Source: CAYVBJ01 sp964415185
GTDB taxonomy: Bacteria; Bacteroidota; Rhodothermia; Balneolales; Balneolaceae
NCBI GenBank assembly: GCA_964415185.1
Contig: CAYPZI010000054.1
Span: forward strand, 1 to 16,961
Length of the DNA: 16,961 bases
Reading direction: 5' to 3'
How positions within the stretch are numbered: position 1 is the first letter of the stretch; each line of letters opens with the position of its first letter. A model generated the notes under the pieces. The model saw nothing but the letters and a program-made list of their open reading frames with translations. It searched no databases and had not been told where the DNA came from. Position numbers and translations under genes: made by a program. Shown in pieces: positions 5,565-13,900 of the stretch.

Positions 5565-5578
5565 ATTCAATATTGAAT
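5565..5578. promoter_or_regulatory. 14-bp palindrome just after the doxX-like promoter
   Basis: ATTCAATATTGAAT is perfectly palindromic and extends outward imperfectly (CTTCA...TGAAG). Its position right after the expected start site would suit an operator or a 5' UTR hairpin. Its half-site ATTCAAT resembles CATTGAT of 5503-5516 only loosely. Confidence 0.35.
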
Positions 5579-5623
5579 TGAAGATGTAAATTATAAAAAC
5601 CAAAATAAATAAAGGAGGAGTAT

Positions 5624-5986
5624 ATGAGCTTATTAACTTCAACAGTAGCTCGTTGGTTATATGCGTTACCATTTGGAATATTTGGCCTGATGCATTTCAT
5701 GATGGCAGAAAATATGGCCGGGATGGTTCCATTGCCCGGTGGTGTAATTTGGGTTTACCTGACCGGTGTTGCACTTATAGCGGCCTGTATCAGTTTCATA
5801 ATTCAAAAACAGGTGCGGTTAGCAGGATTATTACTGGCGCTTATGCTGATCATATTTGTATTAGCCATTCATCTTCCCACAGTGATGGGTGGAGATCAAT
5901 CGGCAATGTCGAGCCTTTTGAAAGACCTTGCCCTGGCAGGAGGTGCCCTTTTAATTGCCGGAAATGCCAATTCTACAGAAAGTTAA
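5624..5986 (+). CDS. DoxX-like small integral membrane protein
   Basis: The 120 residues form about four hydrophobic segments (roughly 10-27, 41-61, 65-84, 100-113). They include the family-like motif 'ALPFGIFGLMHFM' in the first helix, as in DoxX/DoxD relatives. Its biochemical role is not certain; members are linked to thiosulfate or redox metabolism and to membrane-associated oxidoreductase complexes. A full AAAGGAGG (5611-5618) precedes the ATG by 5 bp. This is the only strong Shine-Dalgarno in the window, and it fixes the start. The gene has its own promoter and a terminator-like hairpin after it, so it is probably a single-gene unit. Confidence 0.75.
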   Translation: MSLLTSTVARWLYALPFGIFGLMHFMMAENMAGMVPLPGGVIWVYLTGVALIAACISFIIQKQVRLAGLLLALMLIIFVLAIHLPTVMGGDQSAMSSLLKDLALAGGALLIAGNANSTES

Positions 5987-5998
5987 ACTCAAATCCGG

Positions 5999-6037
5999 AA
6001 GGGAATCAGCGCTGCTTTTTCCCTTTCGCTTTTTTTT
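5999..6037 (+). terminator. Terminator-like hairpin after the DoxX-like gene
   Basis: AAGGGAA (5999-6005) pairs with TTCCCTT (6019-6025), and a run of eight T follows (6030-6037). The stem is short and the T-run is separated by TCGC, so it may be leaky. It ends only 6 bp before the ATG of the sensor kinase, so kinase transcription must either read through it or begin close to the ATG. Confidence 0.5.
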
Positions 6038-6043
6038 AAAGCC

Positions 6044-7348
6044 ATGAAAAGCAGTTTGCCGGAATTTCTTAAAAGTGTCCGGTTCGGTTATCTTGCATTT
6101 ACAACTTTTCTCATTATTCTACTTTTATTTGGTTTCTTCGAAATCATTGAAGTTGTTTTATTTTCGAATGCAAATTTAAGCAAGTTAAAATGGCTCCATT
6201 TAAGCAGGGGTATCATAACCGCATTCGTTGTTCTTCTCTGGGCTGCCTGGACGATATACCAGTACCGTGGATTGTATAAATCCAAACTTGAAACTACCAG
6301 GGTCAGGTATTCTGAAATGCTTGAACAGGCATCGGATGCTATCATTACCACCTCTAACAAGAATACCATCACAGCCTGGAACAAAGGCGCTGAAAACCTG
6401 TTCGGCTACACTGCCGAAAAGGCCATTGGGTTGCATATTTCATTCATAATCCCGCAAAACCTGATTGATCAGGGCGAACTGAAATGTTTGAAACATGGCC
6501 TCAAAAACAACGGGTTTGTGAGTCATTATGAAACTGAAAGAATTAATAAAGAAGGAAAAAAAATACTTGTAGATCTAAGTGAAACTGAAATTAAGGATGC
6601 CAACGGACAAGTAATCGGATCGACACAGATTTTGAGGGATGTATCCGAGAAAAGAATAAAAGAAAAACAGTTTCAACAATCTGAAAGGCTGGCTTCGGTT
6701 GGACATATGGCCGCCGGTGTTGCTCACGAAATTGGCAATCCGCTGGCATCCATATCATCCCTCACCCAGCTATTGCAGCGAAAAACCGATGATCCCTTCT
6801 CACAAAACCAGCTTGCCAAAATCCGGGAACAGATTAACCGGATCAACACGATTGTAAGAGATCTTGTTGATTTTTCAAGGCCTTCAAGCGAAGAAGCTAC
6901 GGATACAAATGTAAATGAGATTATAAAGTCAGCTACGGGACTTTTGAAACATGATGCGCGCTGCAGGGATATCGAATTTATCCTCAACATGGATAAAGAC
7001 ATGGCTTCCATAAAGATCGTTCCTGATCAGCTTCATCAGGTCATTGTAAATATACTTCTGAATGCAGCCGATGCACTGAAAGAAATAAAAGAGCCAAAAA
7101 TTTTAATCCGTACTCAAAATCAAAAAAACAATGTAATTATCCGGATTTGTGACAATGGTTCCGGTATTCCCGAGGAGATCAAAGACCGGATTTTTGAACC
7201 GTTTTTTACTACCAAAGATACCGGAAGCGGTACAGGGTTGGGATTGTCGGTTAGCCATGGTATCATCAAATCCATGAACGGAAATATTGAGCTCGGGTCG
7301 AAAGAGGGATTCGGAACCTGTTTTAAAATTATTATTCCCAAAAAATAA
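6044..7348 (+). CDS. NtrB-type PAS sensor histidine kinase
   Basis: This membrane sensor autophosphorylates on a histidine and passes phosphate to the adjacent NtrC-type regulator. Order: two transmembrane segments (about 17-40 and 54-72) with a short outer loop; a PAS domain (about 88-205) with AWNKGAENLFGY (111-122); a HisKA dimerisation domain with VAHEIGNPL (H228 is the phosphoacceptor); and a HATPase_c domain with N-box NILLNAADAL (N340), DNGSGIP (370-376), FEPFFTTKD (384-392) and TGLGLSVSHGI (397-407). All catalytic boxes are intact. With so small an outer loop, the signal is probably sensed in the membrane or by the cytoplasmic PAS. The gene ends 5 bp before the regulator gene, indicating one transcript. 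Confidence 0.92.
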   Translation: MKSSLPEFLKSVRFGYLAFTTFLIILLLFGFFEIIEVVLFSNANLSKLKWLHLSRGIITAFVVLLWAAWTIYQYRGLYKSKLETTRVRYSEMLEQASDAIITTSNKNTITAWNKGAENLFGYTAEKAIGLHISFIIPQNLIDQGELKCLKHGLKNNGFVSHYETERINKEGKKILVDLSETEIKDANGQVIGSTQILRDVSEKRIKEKQFQQSERLASVGHMAAGVAHEIGNPLASISSLTQLLQRKTDDPFSQNQLAKIREQINRINTIVRDLVDFSRPSSEEATDTNVNEIIKSATGLLKHDARCRDIEFILNMDKDMASIKIVPDQLHQVIVNILLNAADALKEIKEPKILIRTQNQKNNVIIRICDNGSGIPEEIKDRIFEPFFTTKDTGSGTGLGLSVSHGIIKSMNGNIELGSKEGFGTCFKIIIPKK

Positions 7349-7353
7349 CGGAA

Positions 7354-8706
7354 ATGAAAGGACATATTTTAATAGCTGATGATGAAAAAGATGTACGCGA
7401 ATCACTAGCCATTCTTCTGGAAGATGAAGGCCATACCATAAAAACAGCCAAAAACGGGAAAGAAGCTCTTAATGAGTTGGAAAATGCAACTTTCGATATT
7501 CTGATTACCGACCTGAAGATGCCTGAAATGGATGGCATGGAGCTAATGGATAAGGCATCTCTTCTCGCCCCGAATATGATAATTATCTTAATAACAGCAT
7601 TTGCCACGGTTGAAACGGCTGTAAAAGCTCTCCGCAAAGGAGCTTCCGATTATATTATGAAACCGCTCGATTTTGATGAAGTTATTATCCGGATAGAGCA
7701 ATTGCTTAATCAAAAAAAACTGTTGCTCGAAAACCGTTACCTGCGTAAAAAGATAGACCAGAATTTTAACCTGAATTATATCATCGGTGAAAGTGATGCG
7801 ATGAATCGTGTTTACAAGATGATTGACCGGGTAAGCGATGCCAAAACCAATGTACTGATCACCGGAAAAAGCGGAACCGGCAAAGAGCTCGTGGCCCGTG
7901 CCATTCATGCCAATAGCCCTCGAAAAACCGGGCCGTTTATTGCCATTAACTGTGGAGCCATCCCCGAAAATCTTGTGGAATCAGAACTTTTCGGGCACAA
8001 AAAAGGAGCATTCACCGGTGCAATCGAGAACAAAGACGGCGTGTTTGTAGCTGCCACCGGCGGTTCCCTGTTCCTTGATGAGATTGGCGAGTTGCCGCAA
8101 AACGTACAGGTAAACCTGTTAAGGGTACTTCAGGAGCGCGAAGTAAAACCTATAGGCAGCAACCAAATCAAAAAGTTTGACACCCGTGTTATTTGTGCTA
8201 CCAACCGGAACCTTAAAAAAGAAGTCGAAGAAGGAAATTTCAGGGATGATCTCTATTACAGGCTTAATATAATTGAAATCAGGGTGCCGGGCCTTTCGGA
8301 GCGTCGCGACGATATACCGCTGCTTGTAGATCATTTCGTTAATAAATACCGCAATGAATTGAACAGGCCTGTAAAAGGAGTAGATTCGGATGCAATGCAA
8401 GCCCTTATGAACCACGAGTGGAAAGGCGAAGTACGGGAGCTTGAAAATATTATTGAACGGGCAATTCTGCTAACGGATAACGAATTTATACAGTTAAGTG
8501 ACTTGCCTGAATCTGTTGTTCCTTCCTCTGATGCCGGCGGTTTCAGGTCTGATACCGAAAACCTGCAGGATGCTCTACAGGCATTTGAAAAACAACATAT
8601 TAATAATGTGCTTAAGAAAACCGGTGGCAACCGGAGCGAAGCTTCCAAACTACTGCAGATTGACCCTTCAACACTCTACCGGAAGATGGAGAAGCTTGGG
8701 CTGTAG
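7354..8706 (+). CDS. NtrC-family sigma-54-dependent response regulator
   Basis: This transcription activator drives RNA polymerase with sigma-54 after phosphorylation. Receiver domain 1-118: acidic pair D9-D10, phosphoacceptor D53, T81 and K103. AAA+ domain, about 143-380: Walker A GKSGTGKE (171-178), the sigma-54 contact loop GAFTGA (218-223), Walker B SLFLDEIG (238-245), and FRDDLYYRLN (296-305). The sensor-II region is KGEVREL (357-363), with Glu where most family members have Asn. C-terminal Fis-type HTH, about 405-448: GNRSEASKLLQIDPSTLYRKM. At 450 residues it is full length. It is the partner of the kinase 5 bp upstream. A sigma-54 promoter match upstream of the YceI genes (10155-10170) is a candidate target. 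Confidence 0.93.
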   Translation: MKGHILIADDEKDVRESLAILLEDEGHTIKTAKNGKEALNELENATFDILITDLKMPEMDGMELMDKASLLAPNMIIILITAFATVETAVKALRKGASDYIMKPLDFDEVIIRIEQLLNQKKLLLENRYLRKKIDQNFNLNYIIGESDAMNRVYKMIDRVSDAKTNVLITGKSGTGKELVARAIHANSPRKTGPFIAINCGAIPENLVESELFGHKKGAFTGAIENKDGVFVAATGGSLFLDEIGELPQNVQVNLLRVLQEREVKPIGSNQIKKFDTRVICATNRNLKKEVEEGNFRDDLYYRLNIIEIRVPGLSERRDDIPLLVDHFVNKYRNELNRPVKGVDSDAMQALMNHEWKGEVRELENIIERAILLTDNEFIQLSDLPESVVPSSDAGGFRSDTENLQDALQAFEKQHINNVLKKTGGNRSEASKLLQIDPSTLYRKMEKLGL

Positions 8707-8720
8707 CACAGCCTGTTAAC

Positions 8721-8786
8721 ATTCATCGGATGACTGAGGCTGAGATATTATCCAATGATTGAAATATTATAAGTCATCCGATGAAT
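8721..8786. repeat. 66-bp palindromic element between convergent genes
   Basis: ATTCATCGGATGACT (8721-8735) and AGTCATCCGATGAAT (8772-8786) are perfect 15-bp complements around a 36-bp centre. The arms are the same as those of the elements in the argF-argG array, although the centre differs. It starts 15 bp after the regulator stop and ends 12 bp before the YceI stop on the other strand. It has no T-run and no open frame like that of the array. It could still aid 3' end formation. Confidence 0.85.
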
Positions 8787-8798
8787 GACTAAGCCGGG

Positions 8799-9467
8799 TT
8801 AAAAATTTACGCCATCCAGCATTACAATCACATCAAACTTGATTGTAATATTTTCATTGGCCTTTATCAGTCCAAGCAGGGCAGTAGGCGGCTCGATATC
8901 AAATTCCGACATCAACAATTCTTTTTCTCCTTTTACATGAAAACGGTCGTTATCCAGCACCTTGCCAAGAACAGGAATTGAAATCTCTTGTTCTACTCCG
9001 GCCACTTTTATAATTCCGGTGCTCATAATTTTCATCCATTCTACTCCGTCATCAGTAATGCTTTCAATAAATTCAACTTCTTTCAACTGGTAATGTATCT
9101 GGGGATGCGAACCGGCTTTCAATGCCTCATACATATCCTTGTTCATGGCCTTCTTGCCGCAATCAAGTTCATGTACAGAAATTTTAACATCAATGAAAAC
9201 ACTTTTATGGCTTTCAACGATCTCATTACTCTTTTGAGGCTCATAAAGCCGCCCGAATCCTGCAATTGTATCGGCATTGCACTGATACGAATTGATATTT
9301 GTGATTCCTTCAATCCACAACCTGCTTTGATCTTCAAACCTGATTGGTTCAAAGGTAGAAGATACCTTATTAATTGAAATTTGAGCCCCGGCATCATGAA
9401 AGGTAAACATAGCAACTGCAATTGCTACCAGAAGCAAAAAACCTAATCTGTTTGCAAACCTGTTCAT
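8799..9467 (-). CDS. Secreted YceI-family protein, divergent paralogue
   Basis: YceI proteins are periplasmic or secreted lipocalin-like barrels that bind polyisoprenoid lipids. The 222 residues begin with a signal peptide (hydrophobic 9-22, probable cleavage after AGA, near 28). The C-terminal half has LDCGKKAMNKDMYEALKAGSHPQIHY (split across 101-126), a GxxKVAGVEQEI segment (151-162) and a SEFDIEPPTALLGLI block (187-201). The same blocks occur in the gene upstream (9519-10115), so the two are tandem paralogues. The N-terminal G-T-S-T-x-H-D-W motif of the partner is degenerate here (GITNINSY, 54-61) and lacks its His. It follows its paralogue by 51 bp and is probably co-transcribed. Confidence 0.8.
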   Translation of the reverse strand: MNRFANRLGFLLLVAIAVAMFTFHDAGAQISINKVSSTFEPIRFEDQSRLWIEGITNINSYQCNADTIAGFGRLYEPQKSNEIVESHKSVFIDVKISVHELDCGKKAMNKDMYEALKAGSHPQIHYQLKEVEFIESITDDGVEWMKIMSTGIIKVAGVEQEISIPVLGKVLDNDRFHVKGEKELLMSEFDIEPPTALLGLIKANENITIKFDVIVMLDGVNF

Positions 9468-9518
9468 TTTATATAAGGGTTATGAATTGCACTGCCGGGT
9501 ACTCAAATATCCGCAAAA

Positions 9519-10115
9519 TTATTGAAAAATTATATCATACCGGATGGTTATTTCTTCACCGCTTTTAATAGTTCCAAGCATTGCCGAAGGAGGCTCAACA
9601 TCATACTCGGTCATGTTCATTGTTAACGATCCGCTGAATTTTAGAGCGTTGCTTTCCAAAATTTCACCGGTTACATTAATCGATGCGGGTTTTGTTACTC
9701 CTGCAATTGTAAGTTCACCGTTAATAATCAGGTTTTTTGCATTGAGATTGTCGGAATCTTCCAGCTCAACGTCCGTGTAATTAAAAATAATTCGCGGATG
9801 ATCATCACTTTTGAGAGCTTTATACATTCTTTTATCCATACCTCCTTTTCCACTGTCCAGCTCTTCAACAGGTACCGTTACAACAAGGCCTTCAATGTCA
9901 TCGGCTTGCCAGAAATCCACTCCTTTCGTCCAATCCTTCGGAACCCTGAAATCCACTGTAAAATCATTGGCTGCCGCTGTCCAATCGTGAAGGGTAGAAG
10001 TACCATCAATCTCAATTGAACTTGCATTACTTATTTTTAGCGGTTCAAGCGACTGCGAAACTCCACTGTTTATTGTAAATCCGATTAATAATATAAGTGA
10101 TAGTAAAATTTTCAT
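9519..10115 (-). CDS. Secreted YceI-family protein
   Basis: The 198 residues begin with a signal peptide (KILLSLILLIGFTINSG, cleavage near 20). The typical YceI blocks follow: IDGTSTLHDW (36-45), LDSGKGGMDKRMYKAL (86-101) followed by HPRIIF, a GELTIAGVTKP strand (133-143), and TEYDVEPPSAMLGTIKSGEE near the C-terminus. By family it should be an exported lipid-binding barrel; its ligand is unknown. It is the first gene of a two-gene minus-strand unit. A sigma-54 promoter match (10155-10170) would start transcription about 29 bp before its ATG, which suggests control by an NtrC-type activator such as the one at 7354-8706. Confidence 0.88.
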   Translation of the reverse strand: MKILLSLILLIGFTINSGVSQSLEPLKISNASSIEIDGTSTLHDWTAAANDFTVDFRVPKDWTKGVDFWQADDIEGLVVTVPVEELDSGKGGMDKRMYKALKSDDHPRIIFNYTDVELEDSDNLNAKNLIINGELTIAGVTKPASINVTGEILESNALKFSGSLTMNMTEYDVEPPSAMLGTIKSGEEITIRYDIIFQ

Positions 10116-10154
10116 AATTCATTCTCATAAATTTAGGTTTATATTCTTACTACA

Positions 10155-10170
10155 TGCGAAATGCATGCCA
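10155..10170 (-). promoter_or_regulatory. Sigma-54 (-24/-12) promoter upstream of the YceI pair
   Basis: On the minus strand the sequence is TGGCATGCATTTCGCA. Against TGGCACG-N4-TTGCA it matches 10 of 12 fixed positions, with the essential GG and GC spaced by exactly 10 bp. The start site would be near 10144, giving a 5' UTR of about 29 bp before the ATG at 10115. Orientation and distance fit well. An activator of the right class is encoded 1.4 kb away. Confidence 0.6.
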
Positions 10171-10307
10171 AAGATACCATCGTTATGAAGTTTGAATTCA
10201 AGTTGGCCTACAATTGTTTCCAGGGTCATTCTGTATTGCCAAGGTAACCCCACTGATCCAAGCTCCATCTATTTTTAATGTAGAATCGCAATATTATTTT
10301 TTATAGC

Positions 10308-10325
10308 CATTGCAGTTCTGCAATG
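10308..10325. promoter_or_regulatory. Hyphenated palindrome, candidate activator (UAS) site
   Basis: CATTGCAG-TT-CTGCAATG has perfect 8-bp arms with a 2-bp spacer. It lies about 164-181 bp upstream of the start site expected from the sigma-54 promoter, the usual range for NtrC-type enhancers. The size and symmetry suit a Fis-type HTH dimer. Which protein binds is inference. Confidence 0.4.
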
Positions 10326-10420
10326 CATTTTAAAAATCTCAATTCTCTTTTTGAATTAAAAGCTTTCTTTAATTTGATAAAAGAGGCTTTATGTTAAAAT
10401 AACGCCCTGCCTGAACAGTT

Positions 10421-10436
10421 TGGTACAACTATTGTA
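10421..10436 (+). promoter_or_regulatory. Weak sigma-54-like site facing the receiver gene
   Basis: TGGTACAACTATTGTA matches 9 of 12 fixed positions of the -24/-12 consensus, but has GT instead of GC at -12. It would start transcription near 10447, about 90 bp before the ATG. On its own it is within what chance could give. Confidence 0.2.
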
Positions 10437-10535
10437 TTTACAGAAAGTGAAAAACTCTTTGTGTGAGGTTTTCCAAGTGACAGTAACGGGATTTGATGCA
10501 AAAACTAATCTCTTAGCTCTGTAAATCCGGGTAAA

Positions 10536-10910
10536 ATGAAGTATAAAATATTAATAGTGGATGATGAACCTGCAATTCTGGAGTCGGGAAAAATGATTCT
10601 TGAAGATGAGGGATATAATGTAAAAACTGCTCGAGATGGATTACAGGCCATTGACCTGATTGAAAAAGATTTACCCGACCTGGTACTCACCGATTTTAGA
10701 ATGCCCGGATTAAACGGACTTGGGTTGATAAACTGGATTCAAAATTTTAATTCCACTCTGCCGGCTTTTATGATTACCTCTTATGTAAATCGCGGAATTA
10801 GAAACGTTGTTTTAAAATCGGGTGCCGTAGATTTTATGCTGAAACCAATTGACTACAATGAACTAATAAAAAAAATCGAATCACTTCTTCATCCCGGTAA
10901 ATCGCCCTAA
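10536..10910 (+). CDS. Stand-alone receiver (CheY-like) protein
   Basis: The 124 residues form a single receiver domain with no output domain: acidic pair D9-D10 (LIVDDEP), phosphoacceptor D53 (LTDFRMPG), T81 and K103 (LKPID). The key residues fall at exactly the same numbers as in the receiver of the NtrC-type regulator at 7354-8706, and the sequences are similar (ILEDEGYNVKTA versus LLEDEGHTIKTA). It may act as a phosphate sink or intermediate, or as a partner for a kinase elsewhere. A strong terminator follows. The partner is unknown. Confidence 0.88.
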   Translation: MKYKILIVDDEPAILESGKMILEDEGYNVKTARDGLQAIDLIEKDLPDLVLTDFRMPGLNGLGLINWIQNFNSTLPAFMITSYVNRGIRNVVLKSGAVDFMLKPIDYNELIKKIESLLHPGKSP

Positions 10911-10924
10911 AGTTTTAAAAAAAT

Positions 10925-10960
10925 AAAAAAGCCGGTTCCAATTAAAACCCGGCTTTTTTT
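10925..10960. terminator. Bidirectional Rho-independent terminator
   Basis: AAAAAAGCCGG (10925-10935) pairs perfectly with CCGGCTTTTTT (10949-10959). A-rich sequence on one side and T-rich on the other let it work on both strands. It lies between the convergent receiver gene (ends 10910) and RND permease gene (ends 10964). Confidence 0.9.
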
Positions 10961-10963
10961 GAA

Positions 10964-13900
10964 TCACTGTGACGGAACGACCGATTTTTCCGGTTTGGCT
11001 GCAAATTCCTTTCTCTTCTCTTTTACATATTCAAGGAAGCGGTCTACACTCACATATACCACAGGAATCAACAGCAATGTGATCAAAGTTGAAGCAATGA
11101 GGCCTCCTATTACTACCCTGGCAAGGGCTGCCTGAATCTCGGCTCCGGCTCCCCAGCCAAGAGCAAGCGGAAAGAGGCCGAGAACGGTAGTGAGGGTCGT
11201 CATCAGAATAGGCCTCAGCCTTAACCGGCCCGATTCAACGACGGCTTCAAAAATCGAAAGATTCTGTTCTCTTCTCATCAGGTTGATGTAATCCACAAGA
11301 ACAATGGCATTGTTTACCACGATTCCGATCAGCATGATGGTTCCCATGATGCTTTGCATATTAAGTGTCGTTCCTGTCAGCAGCATGGTCGGGATAATAC
11401 CGACAATTGCCACTGGCACTGAAAACATTACGATCAGGGGATCGACAAACCGTTCAAATTGTCCGGCCATAACCATGTAAATAAGTATAAGAGCCATTAT
11501 GATTGACAGTGTAAAATCGGCTTGTGCTTTTTGCTGCTCTTCGTATTCACCACCATACACGATTGAGTATCCTGCCGGAAGAGTCATACCGGATAGCTCC
11601 TTCTGAATTTTTTCTACTGCAACACCCAAAGGAACTCCGCTTTCAAGATTAGCCGAAATGTATGTAACCCTTTGGCCATTGATGCGACGAATTTCTTCGG
11701 GTCCCCGGCCTTCGGTTTCATCAATCACCGTAGAAACCGGAATATTAATGCCTTCCGGAGTTTGAATAGAGATATTGCTGATATCAAGTGTGCTCATACG
11801 GTCTTCAGACTGAAGCCTTACTGTAATCGGATACTCATCGCCTCTTTCTCTGAAAACGCCGGCACGGCTTCCGCCGATATTTGTTTGAATGGCTTCGGCA
11901 ACTTCACGTACAGTCAGGCCAAGCTCGGAAATTTTATCCCTGTCAAATTGTATATTCTGTTCAGGCCTTCCTTCCTGTCTGCCCGATTGGGCATCGTTTA
12001 CTTCGGGAATACGATTAATTCTGTTTACGATTTCATCTGCAACCTGGTTTGCAAGTTCAAGGTCGTAGCCCCGTAATTGAATTTCAATTGCTTCTTCGCC
12101 ACCACCTGAGCCGAATATCCTTCTCAAAATCCACAAACCTGATTGTGCCCTTACACGTATTTCGCCGCCGGGTATGGTTCCCTCAAGTTTTTCACGAAGC
12201 TCATCAGCCAATTCATAACTGTTAACTTCTCTTTGATCGGAACTCTTCAATGCCAGTTCAACTTCTGCCCTGCCGTTTCTGACTTCAGTTGAAAAGTGCT
12301 TGATATCATCCATCGGGATAATGGCCTTCACTTTATATTCAAGCTCTTTCACATACTCATTAGCAACGGCGATGTTCATCCCGTCAGCCAAATCAAAATC
12401 TATATCGATTTCATCTGCCTCGGTTTGAGGCGCCAGTTCCATGGGGATATAACCGAAAGCAAAAATACTGCCGGCAAGAAGGGCACCTGTAATGCCGTAA
12501 ATCAATCCTTTTCTTTTAATGGCTGTTTTTAAAAGATCTTTGTATCTGTTTTCTACACGTTCAAAGTACCTTTGGAACCAGCTTTTGCCACTATTTCCAA
12601 GTTCACTTTCCGGCTTAATCGTCATAAATTTACTTGCCAGCATCGGAACAAGCGTGAGGGCAACAAACAGCGAACATAGCAGGGCAAATACGACAACCAA
12701 GGCCAGCTCCTGGAACATGGTTCCCGTTATCGTCTGCATAAATACAACCGGCAGGAATATAACGGAGGTTGTCAGGGTTGATGCTATAATGGCACCGGCC
12801 ACCTGTTTTGTACCGATCAATGAGCTTTCTTCACGGCTTTTGCCATTACTTCTCAATCGGACAATATTTTCAAGCACAACAATAGCATTATCCACGATCA
12901 ACCCGACACCCAGGGCAAGGCCGCCAAAACTCATCTGGTTCAGGGTAAGATCATTAAAATACAAGAGCGCAAATGTTGCAACGATCGAGACAGGTATAGC
13001 CAGGGAGATAATAAATGTTGTTGAGCCGTTACGCAGAAAAAGATAGAGAATTACAATGGCCAGGATTGCACCCCAAAACGCAGCATTCTTAACATTATCA
13101 ATAGATGCCTGGATAAAATCGCTTTGATCGGTCACTAGTATAAGATTGATATCCTCTCTCTCACTGTTGATCCGCTCAATTTCTTTCTGAACACCTTCGG
13201 CAACTGCAACCGTGTTAGATCCGGTCTGTTTTCTGATAGCCATCCGGATCATCGGAATGTCATCCACGTGGATCAACCGTCCTATTTCTTCATACGAATC
13301 ATTGACAGTGGCAACGTCTCTTACACGGATCGGTTTGCCGTCAACCCTGGTAATAATGGTTTCTGCTATCTGATCTATTGATTCATACTCGCCAAGTGTG
13401 CGGACATATATATCGGTCAGCCCGTCTTTTACATTCCCCCCGGGTAAATTATTGTTTTCAGCTGCAATGGCATTTCTAACTTGATTAGCAGTAAGCCCGC
13501 TGGCCATGAGCCGGTCTCGCTTCAGGTCAACCCTTATTTCACGATGCACACCTCCCCAAACGTCAATCGTGCCTACACCGGGAATCTGTTCAAGCCTTTT
13601 TCCAATTTCACGTTCCAGGATTTTTGTCACTTCATCGAGAGGTCGTTTAGATTGAGCACCTAAAATTACAATGGGAAAATCATTCGGATCCCATTTCCAC
13701 ACTCTCGGTGCTTCAGCTTCTTCGGGAAGCGTTCGCCTCAACCGGTCAAGAGCCGCACGTACATCGTTTGCAGCTTCATCCAGGTTTACTCCCTGGCTGA
13801 ACTGCAGGTTCACACTGCTTTGACCCTCTTCTGATTCTGAAGTGACCTGTTCGAGGTTTGAAACGCCGGCGATGGCATTTTCAACTTGCTCGGTAATAGT

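Larger units (their letters stand above)
10116..10535. other. 420-bp divergent intergenic region
   Basis: No gene is seen. The region separates the minus-strand YceI pair from the plus-strand receiver gene. It holds a sigma-54 promoter match facing the YceI genes (10155-10170), a short palindrome TTGAATTCAA (10192-10201), a hyphenated palindrome with 8-bp arms (10308-10325), AT-rich DNA around 10330-10380, and a weaker sigma-54-like site facing the receiver gene (10421-10436). Confidence 0.7.

Noticed and set aside
5653..6039. Overlapping plus-strand frame of 128 codons in the DoxX-like region
   Set aside because: It is an out-of-frame shadow; the 5624 frame has the strong ribosome site and a coherent four-helix membrane pattern.
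8721..8786. A micro-ORF like those of the argF-argG array in the third palindrome copy
   Set aside because: The TGATGG junction is TGAGG here, there is no equivalent ATG, and frames stop within a few codons. Only the hairpin arms are shared.
12519..13046. Plus-strand frame of 175 codons inside the RND permease
   Set aside because: It is the antisense shadow of the conserved helix 2-6 region; the RND reading frame is unambiguous.
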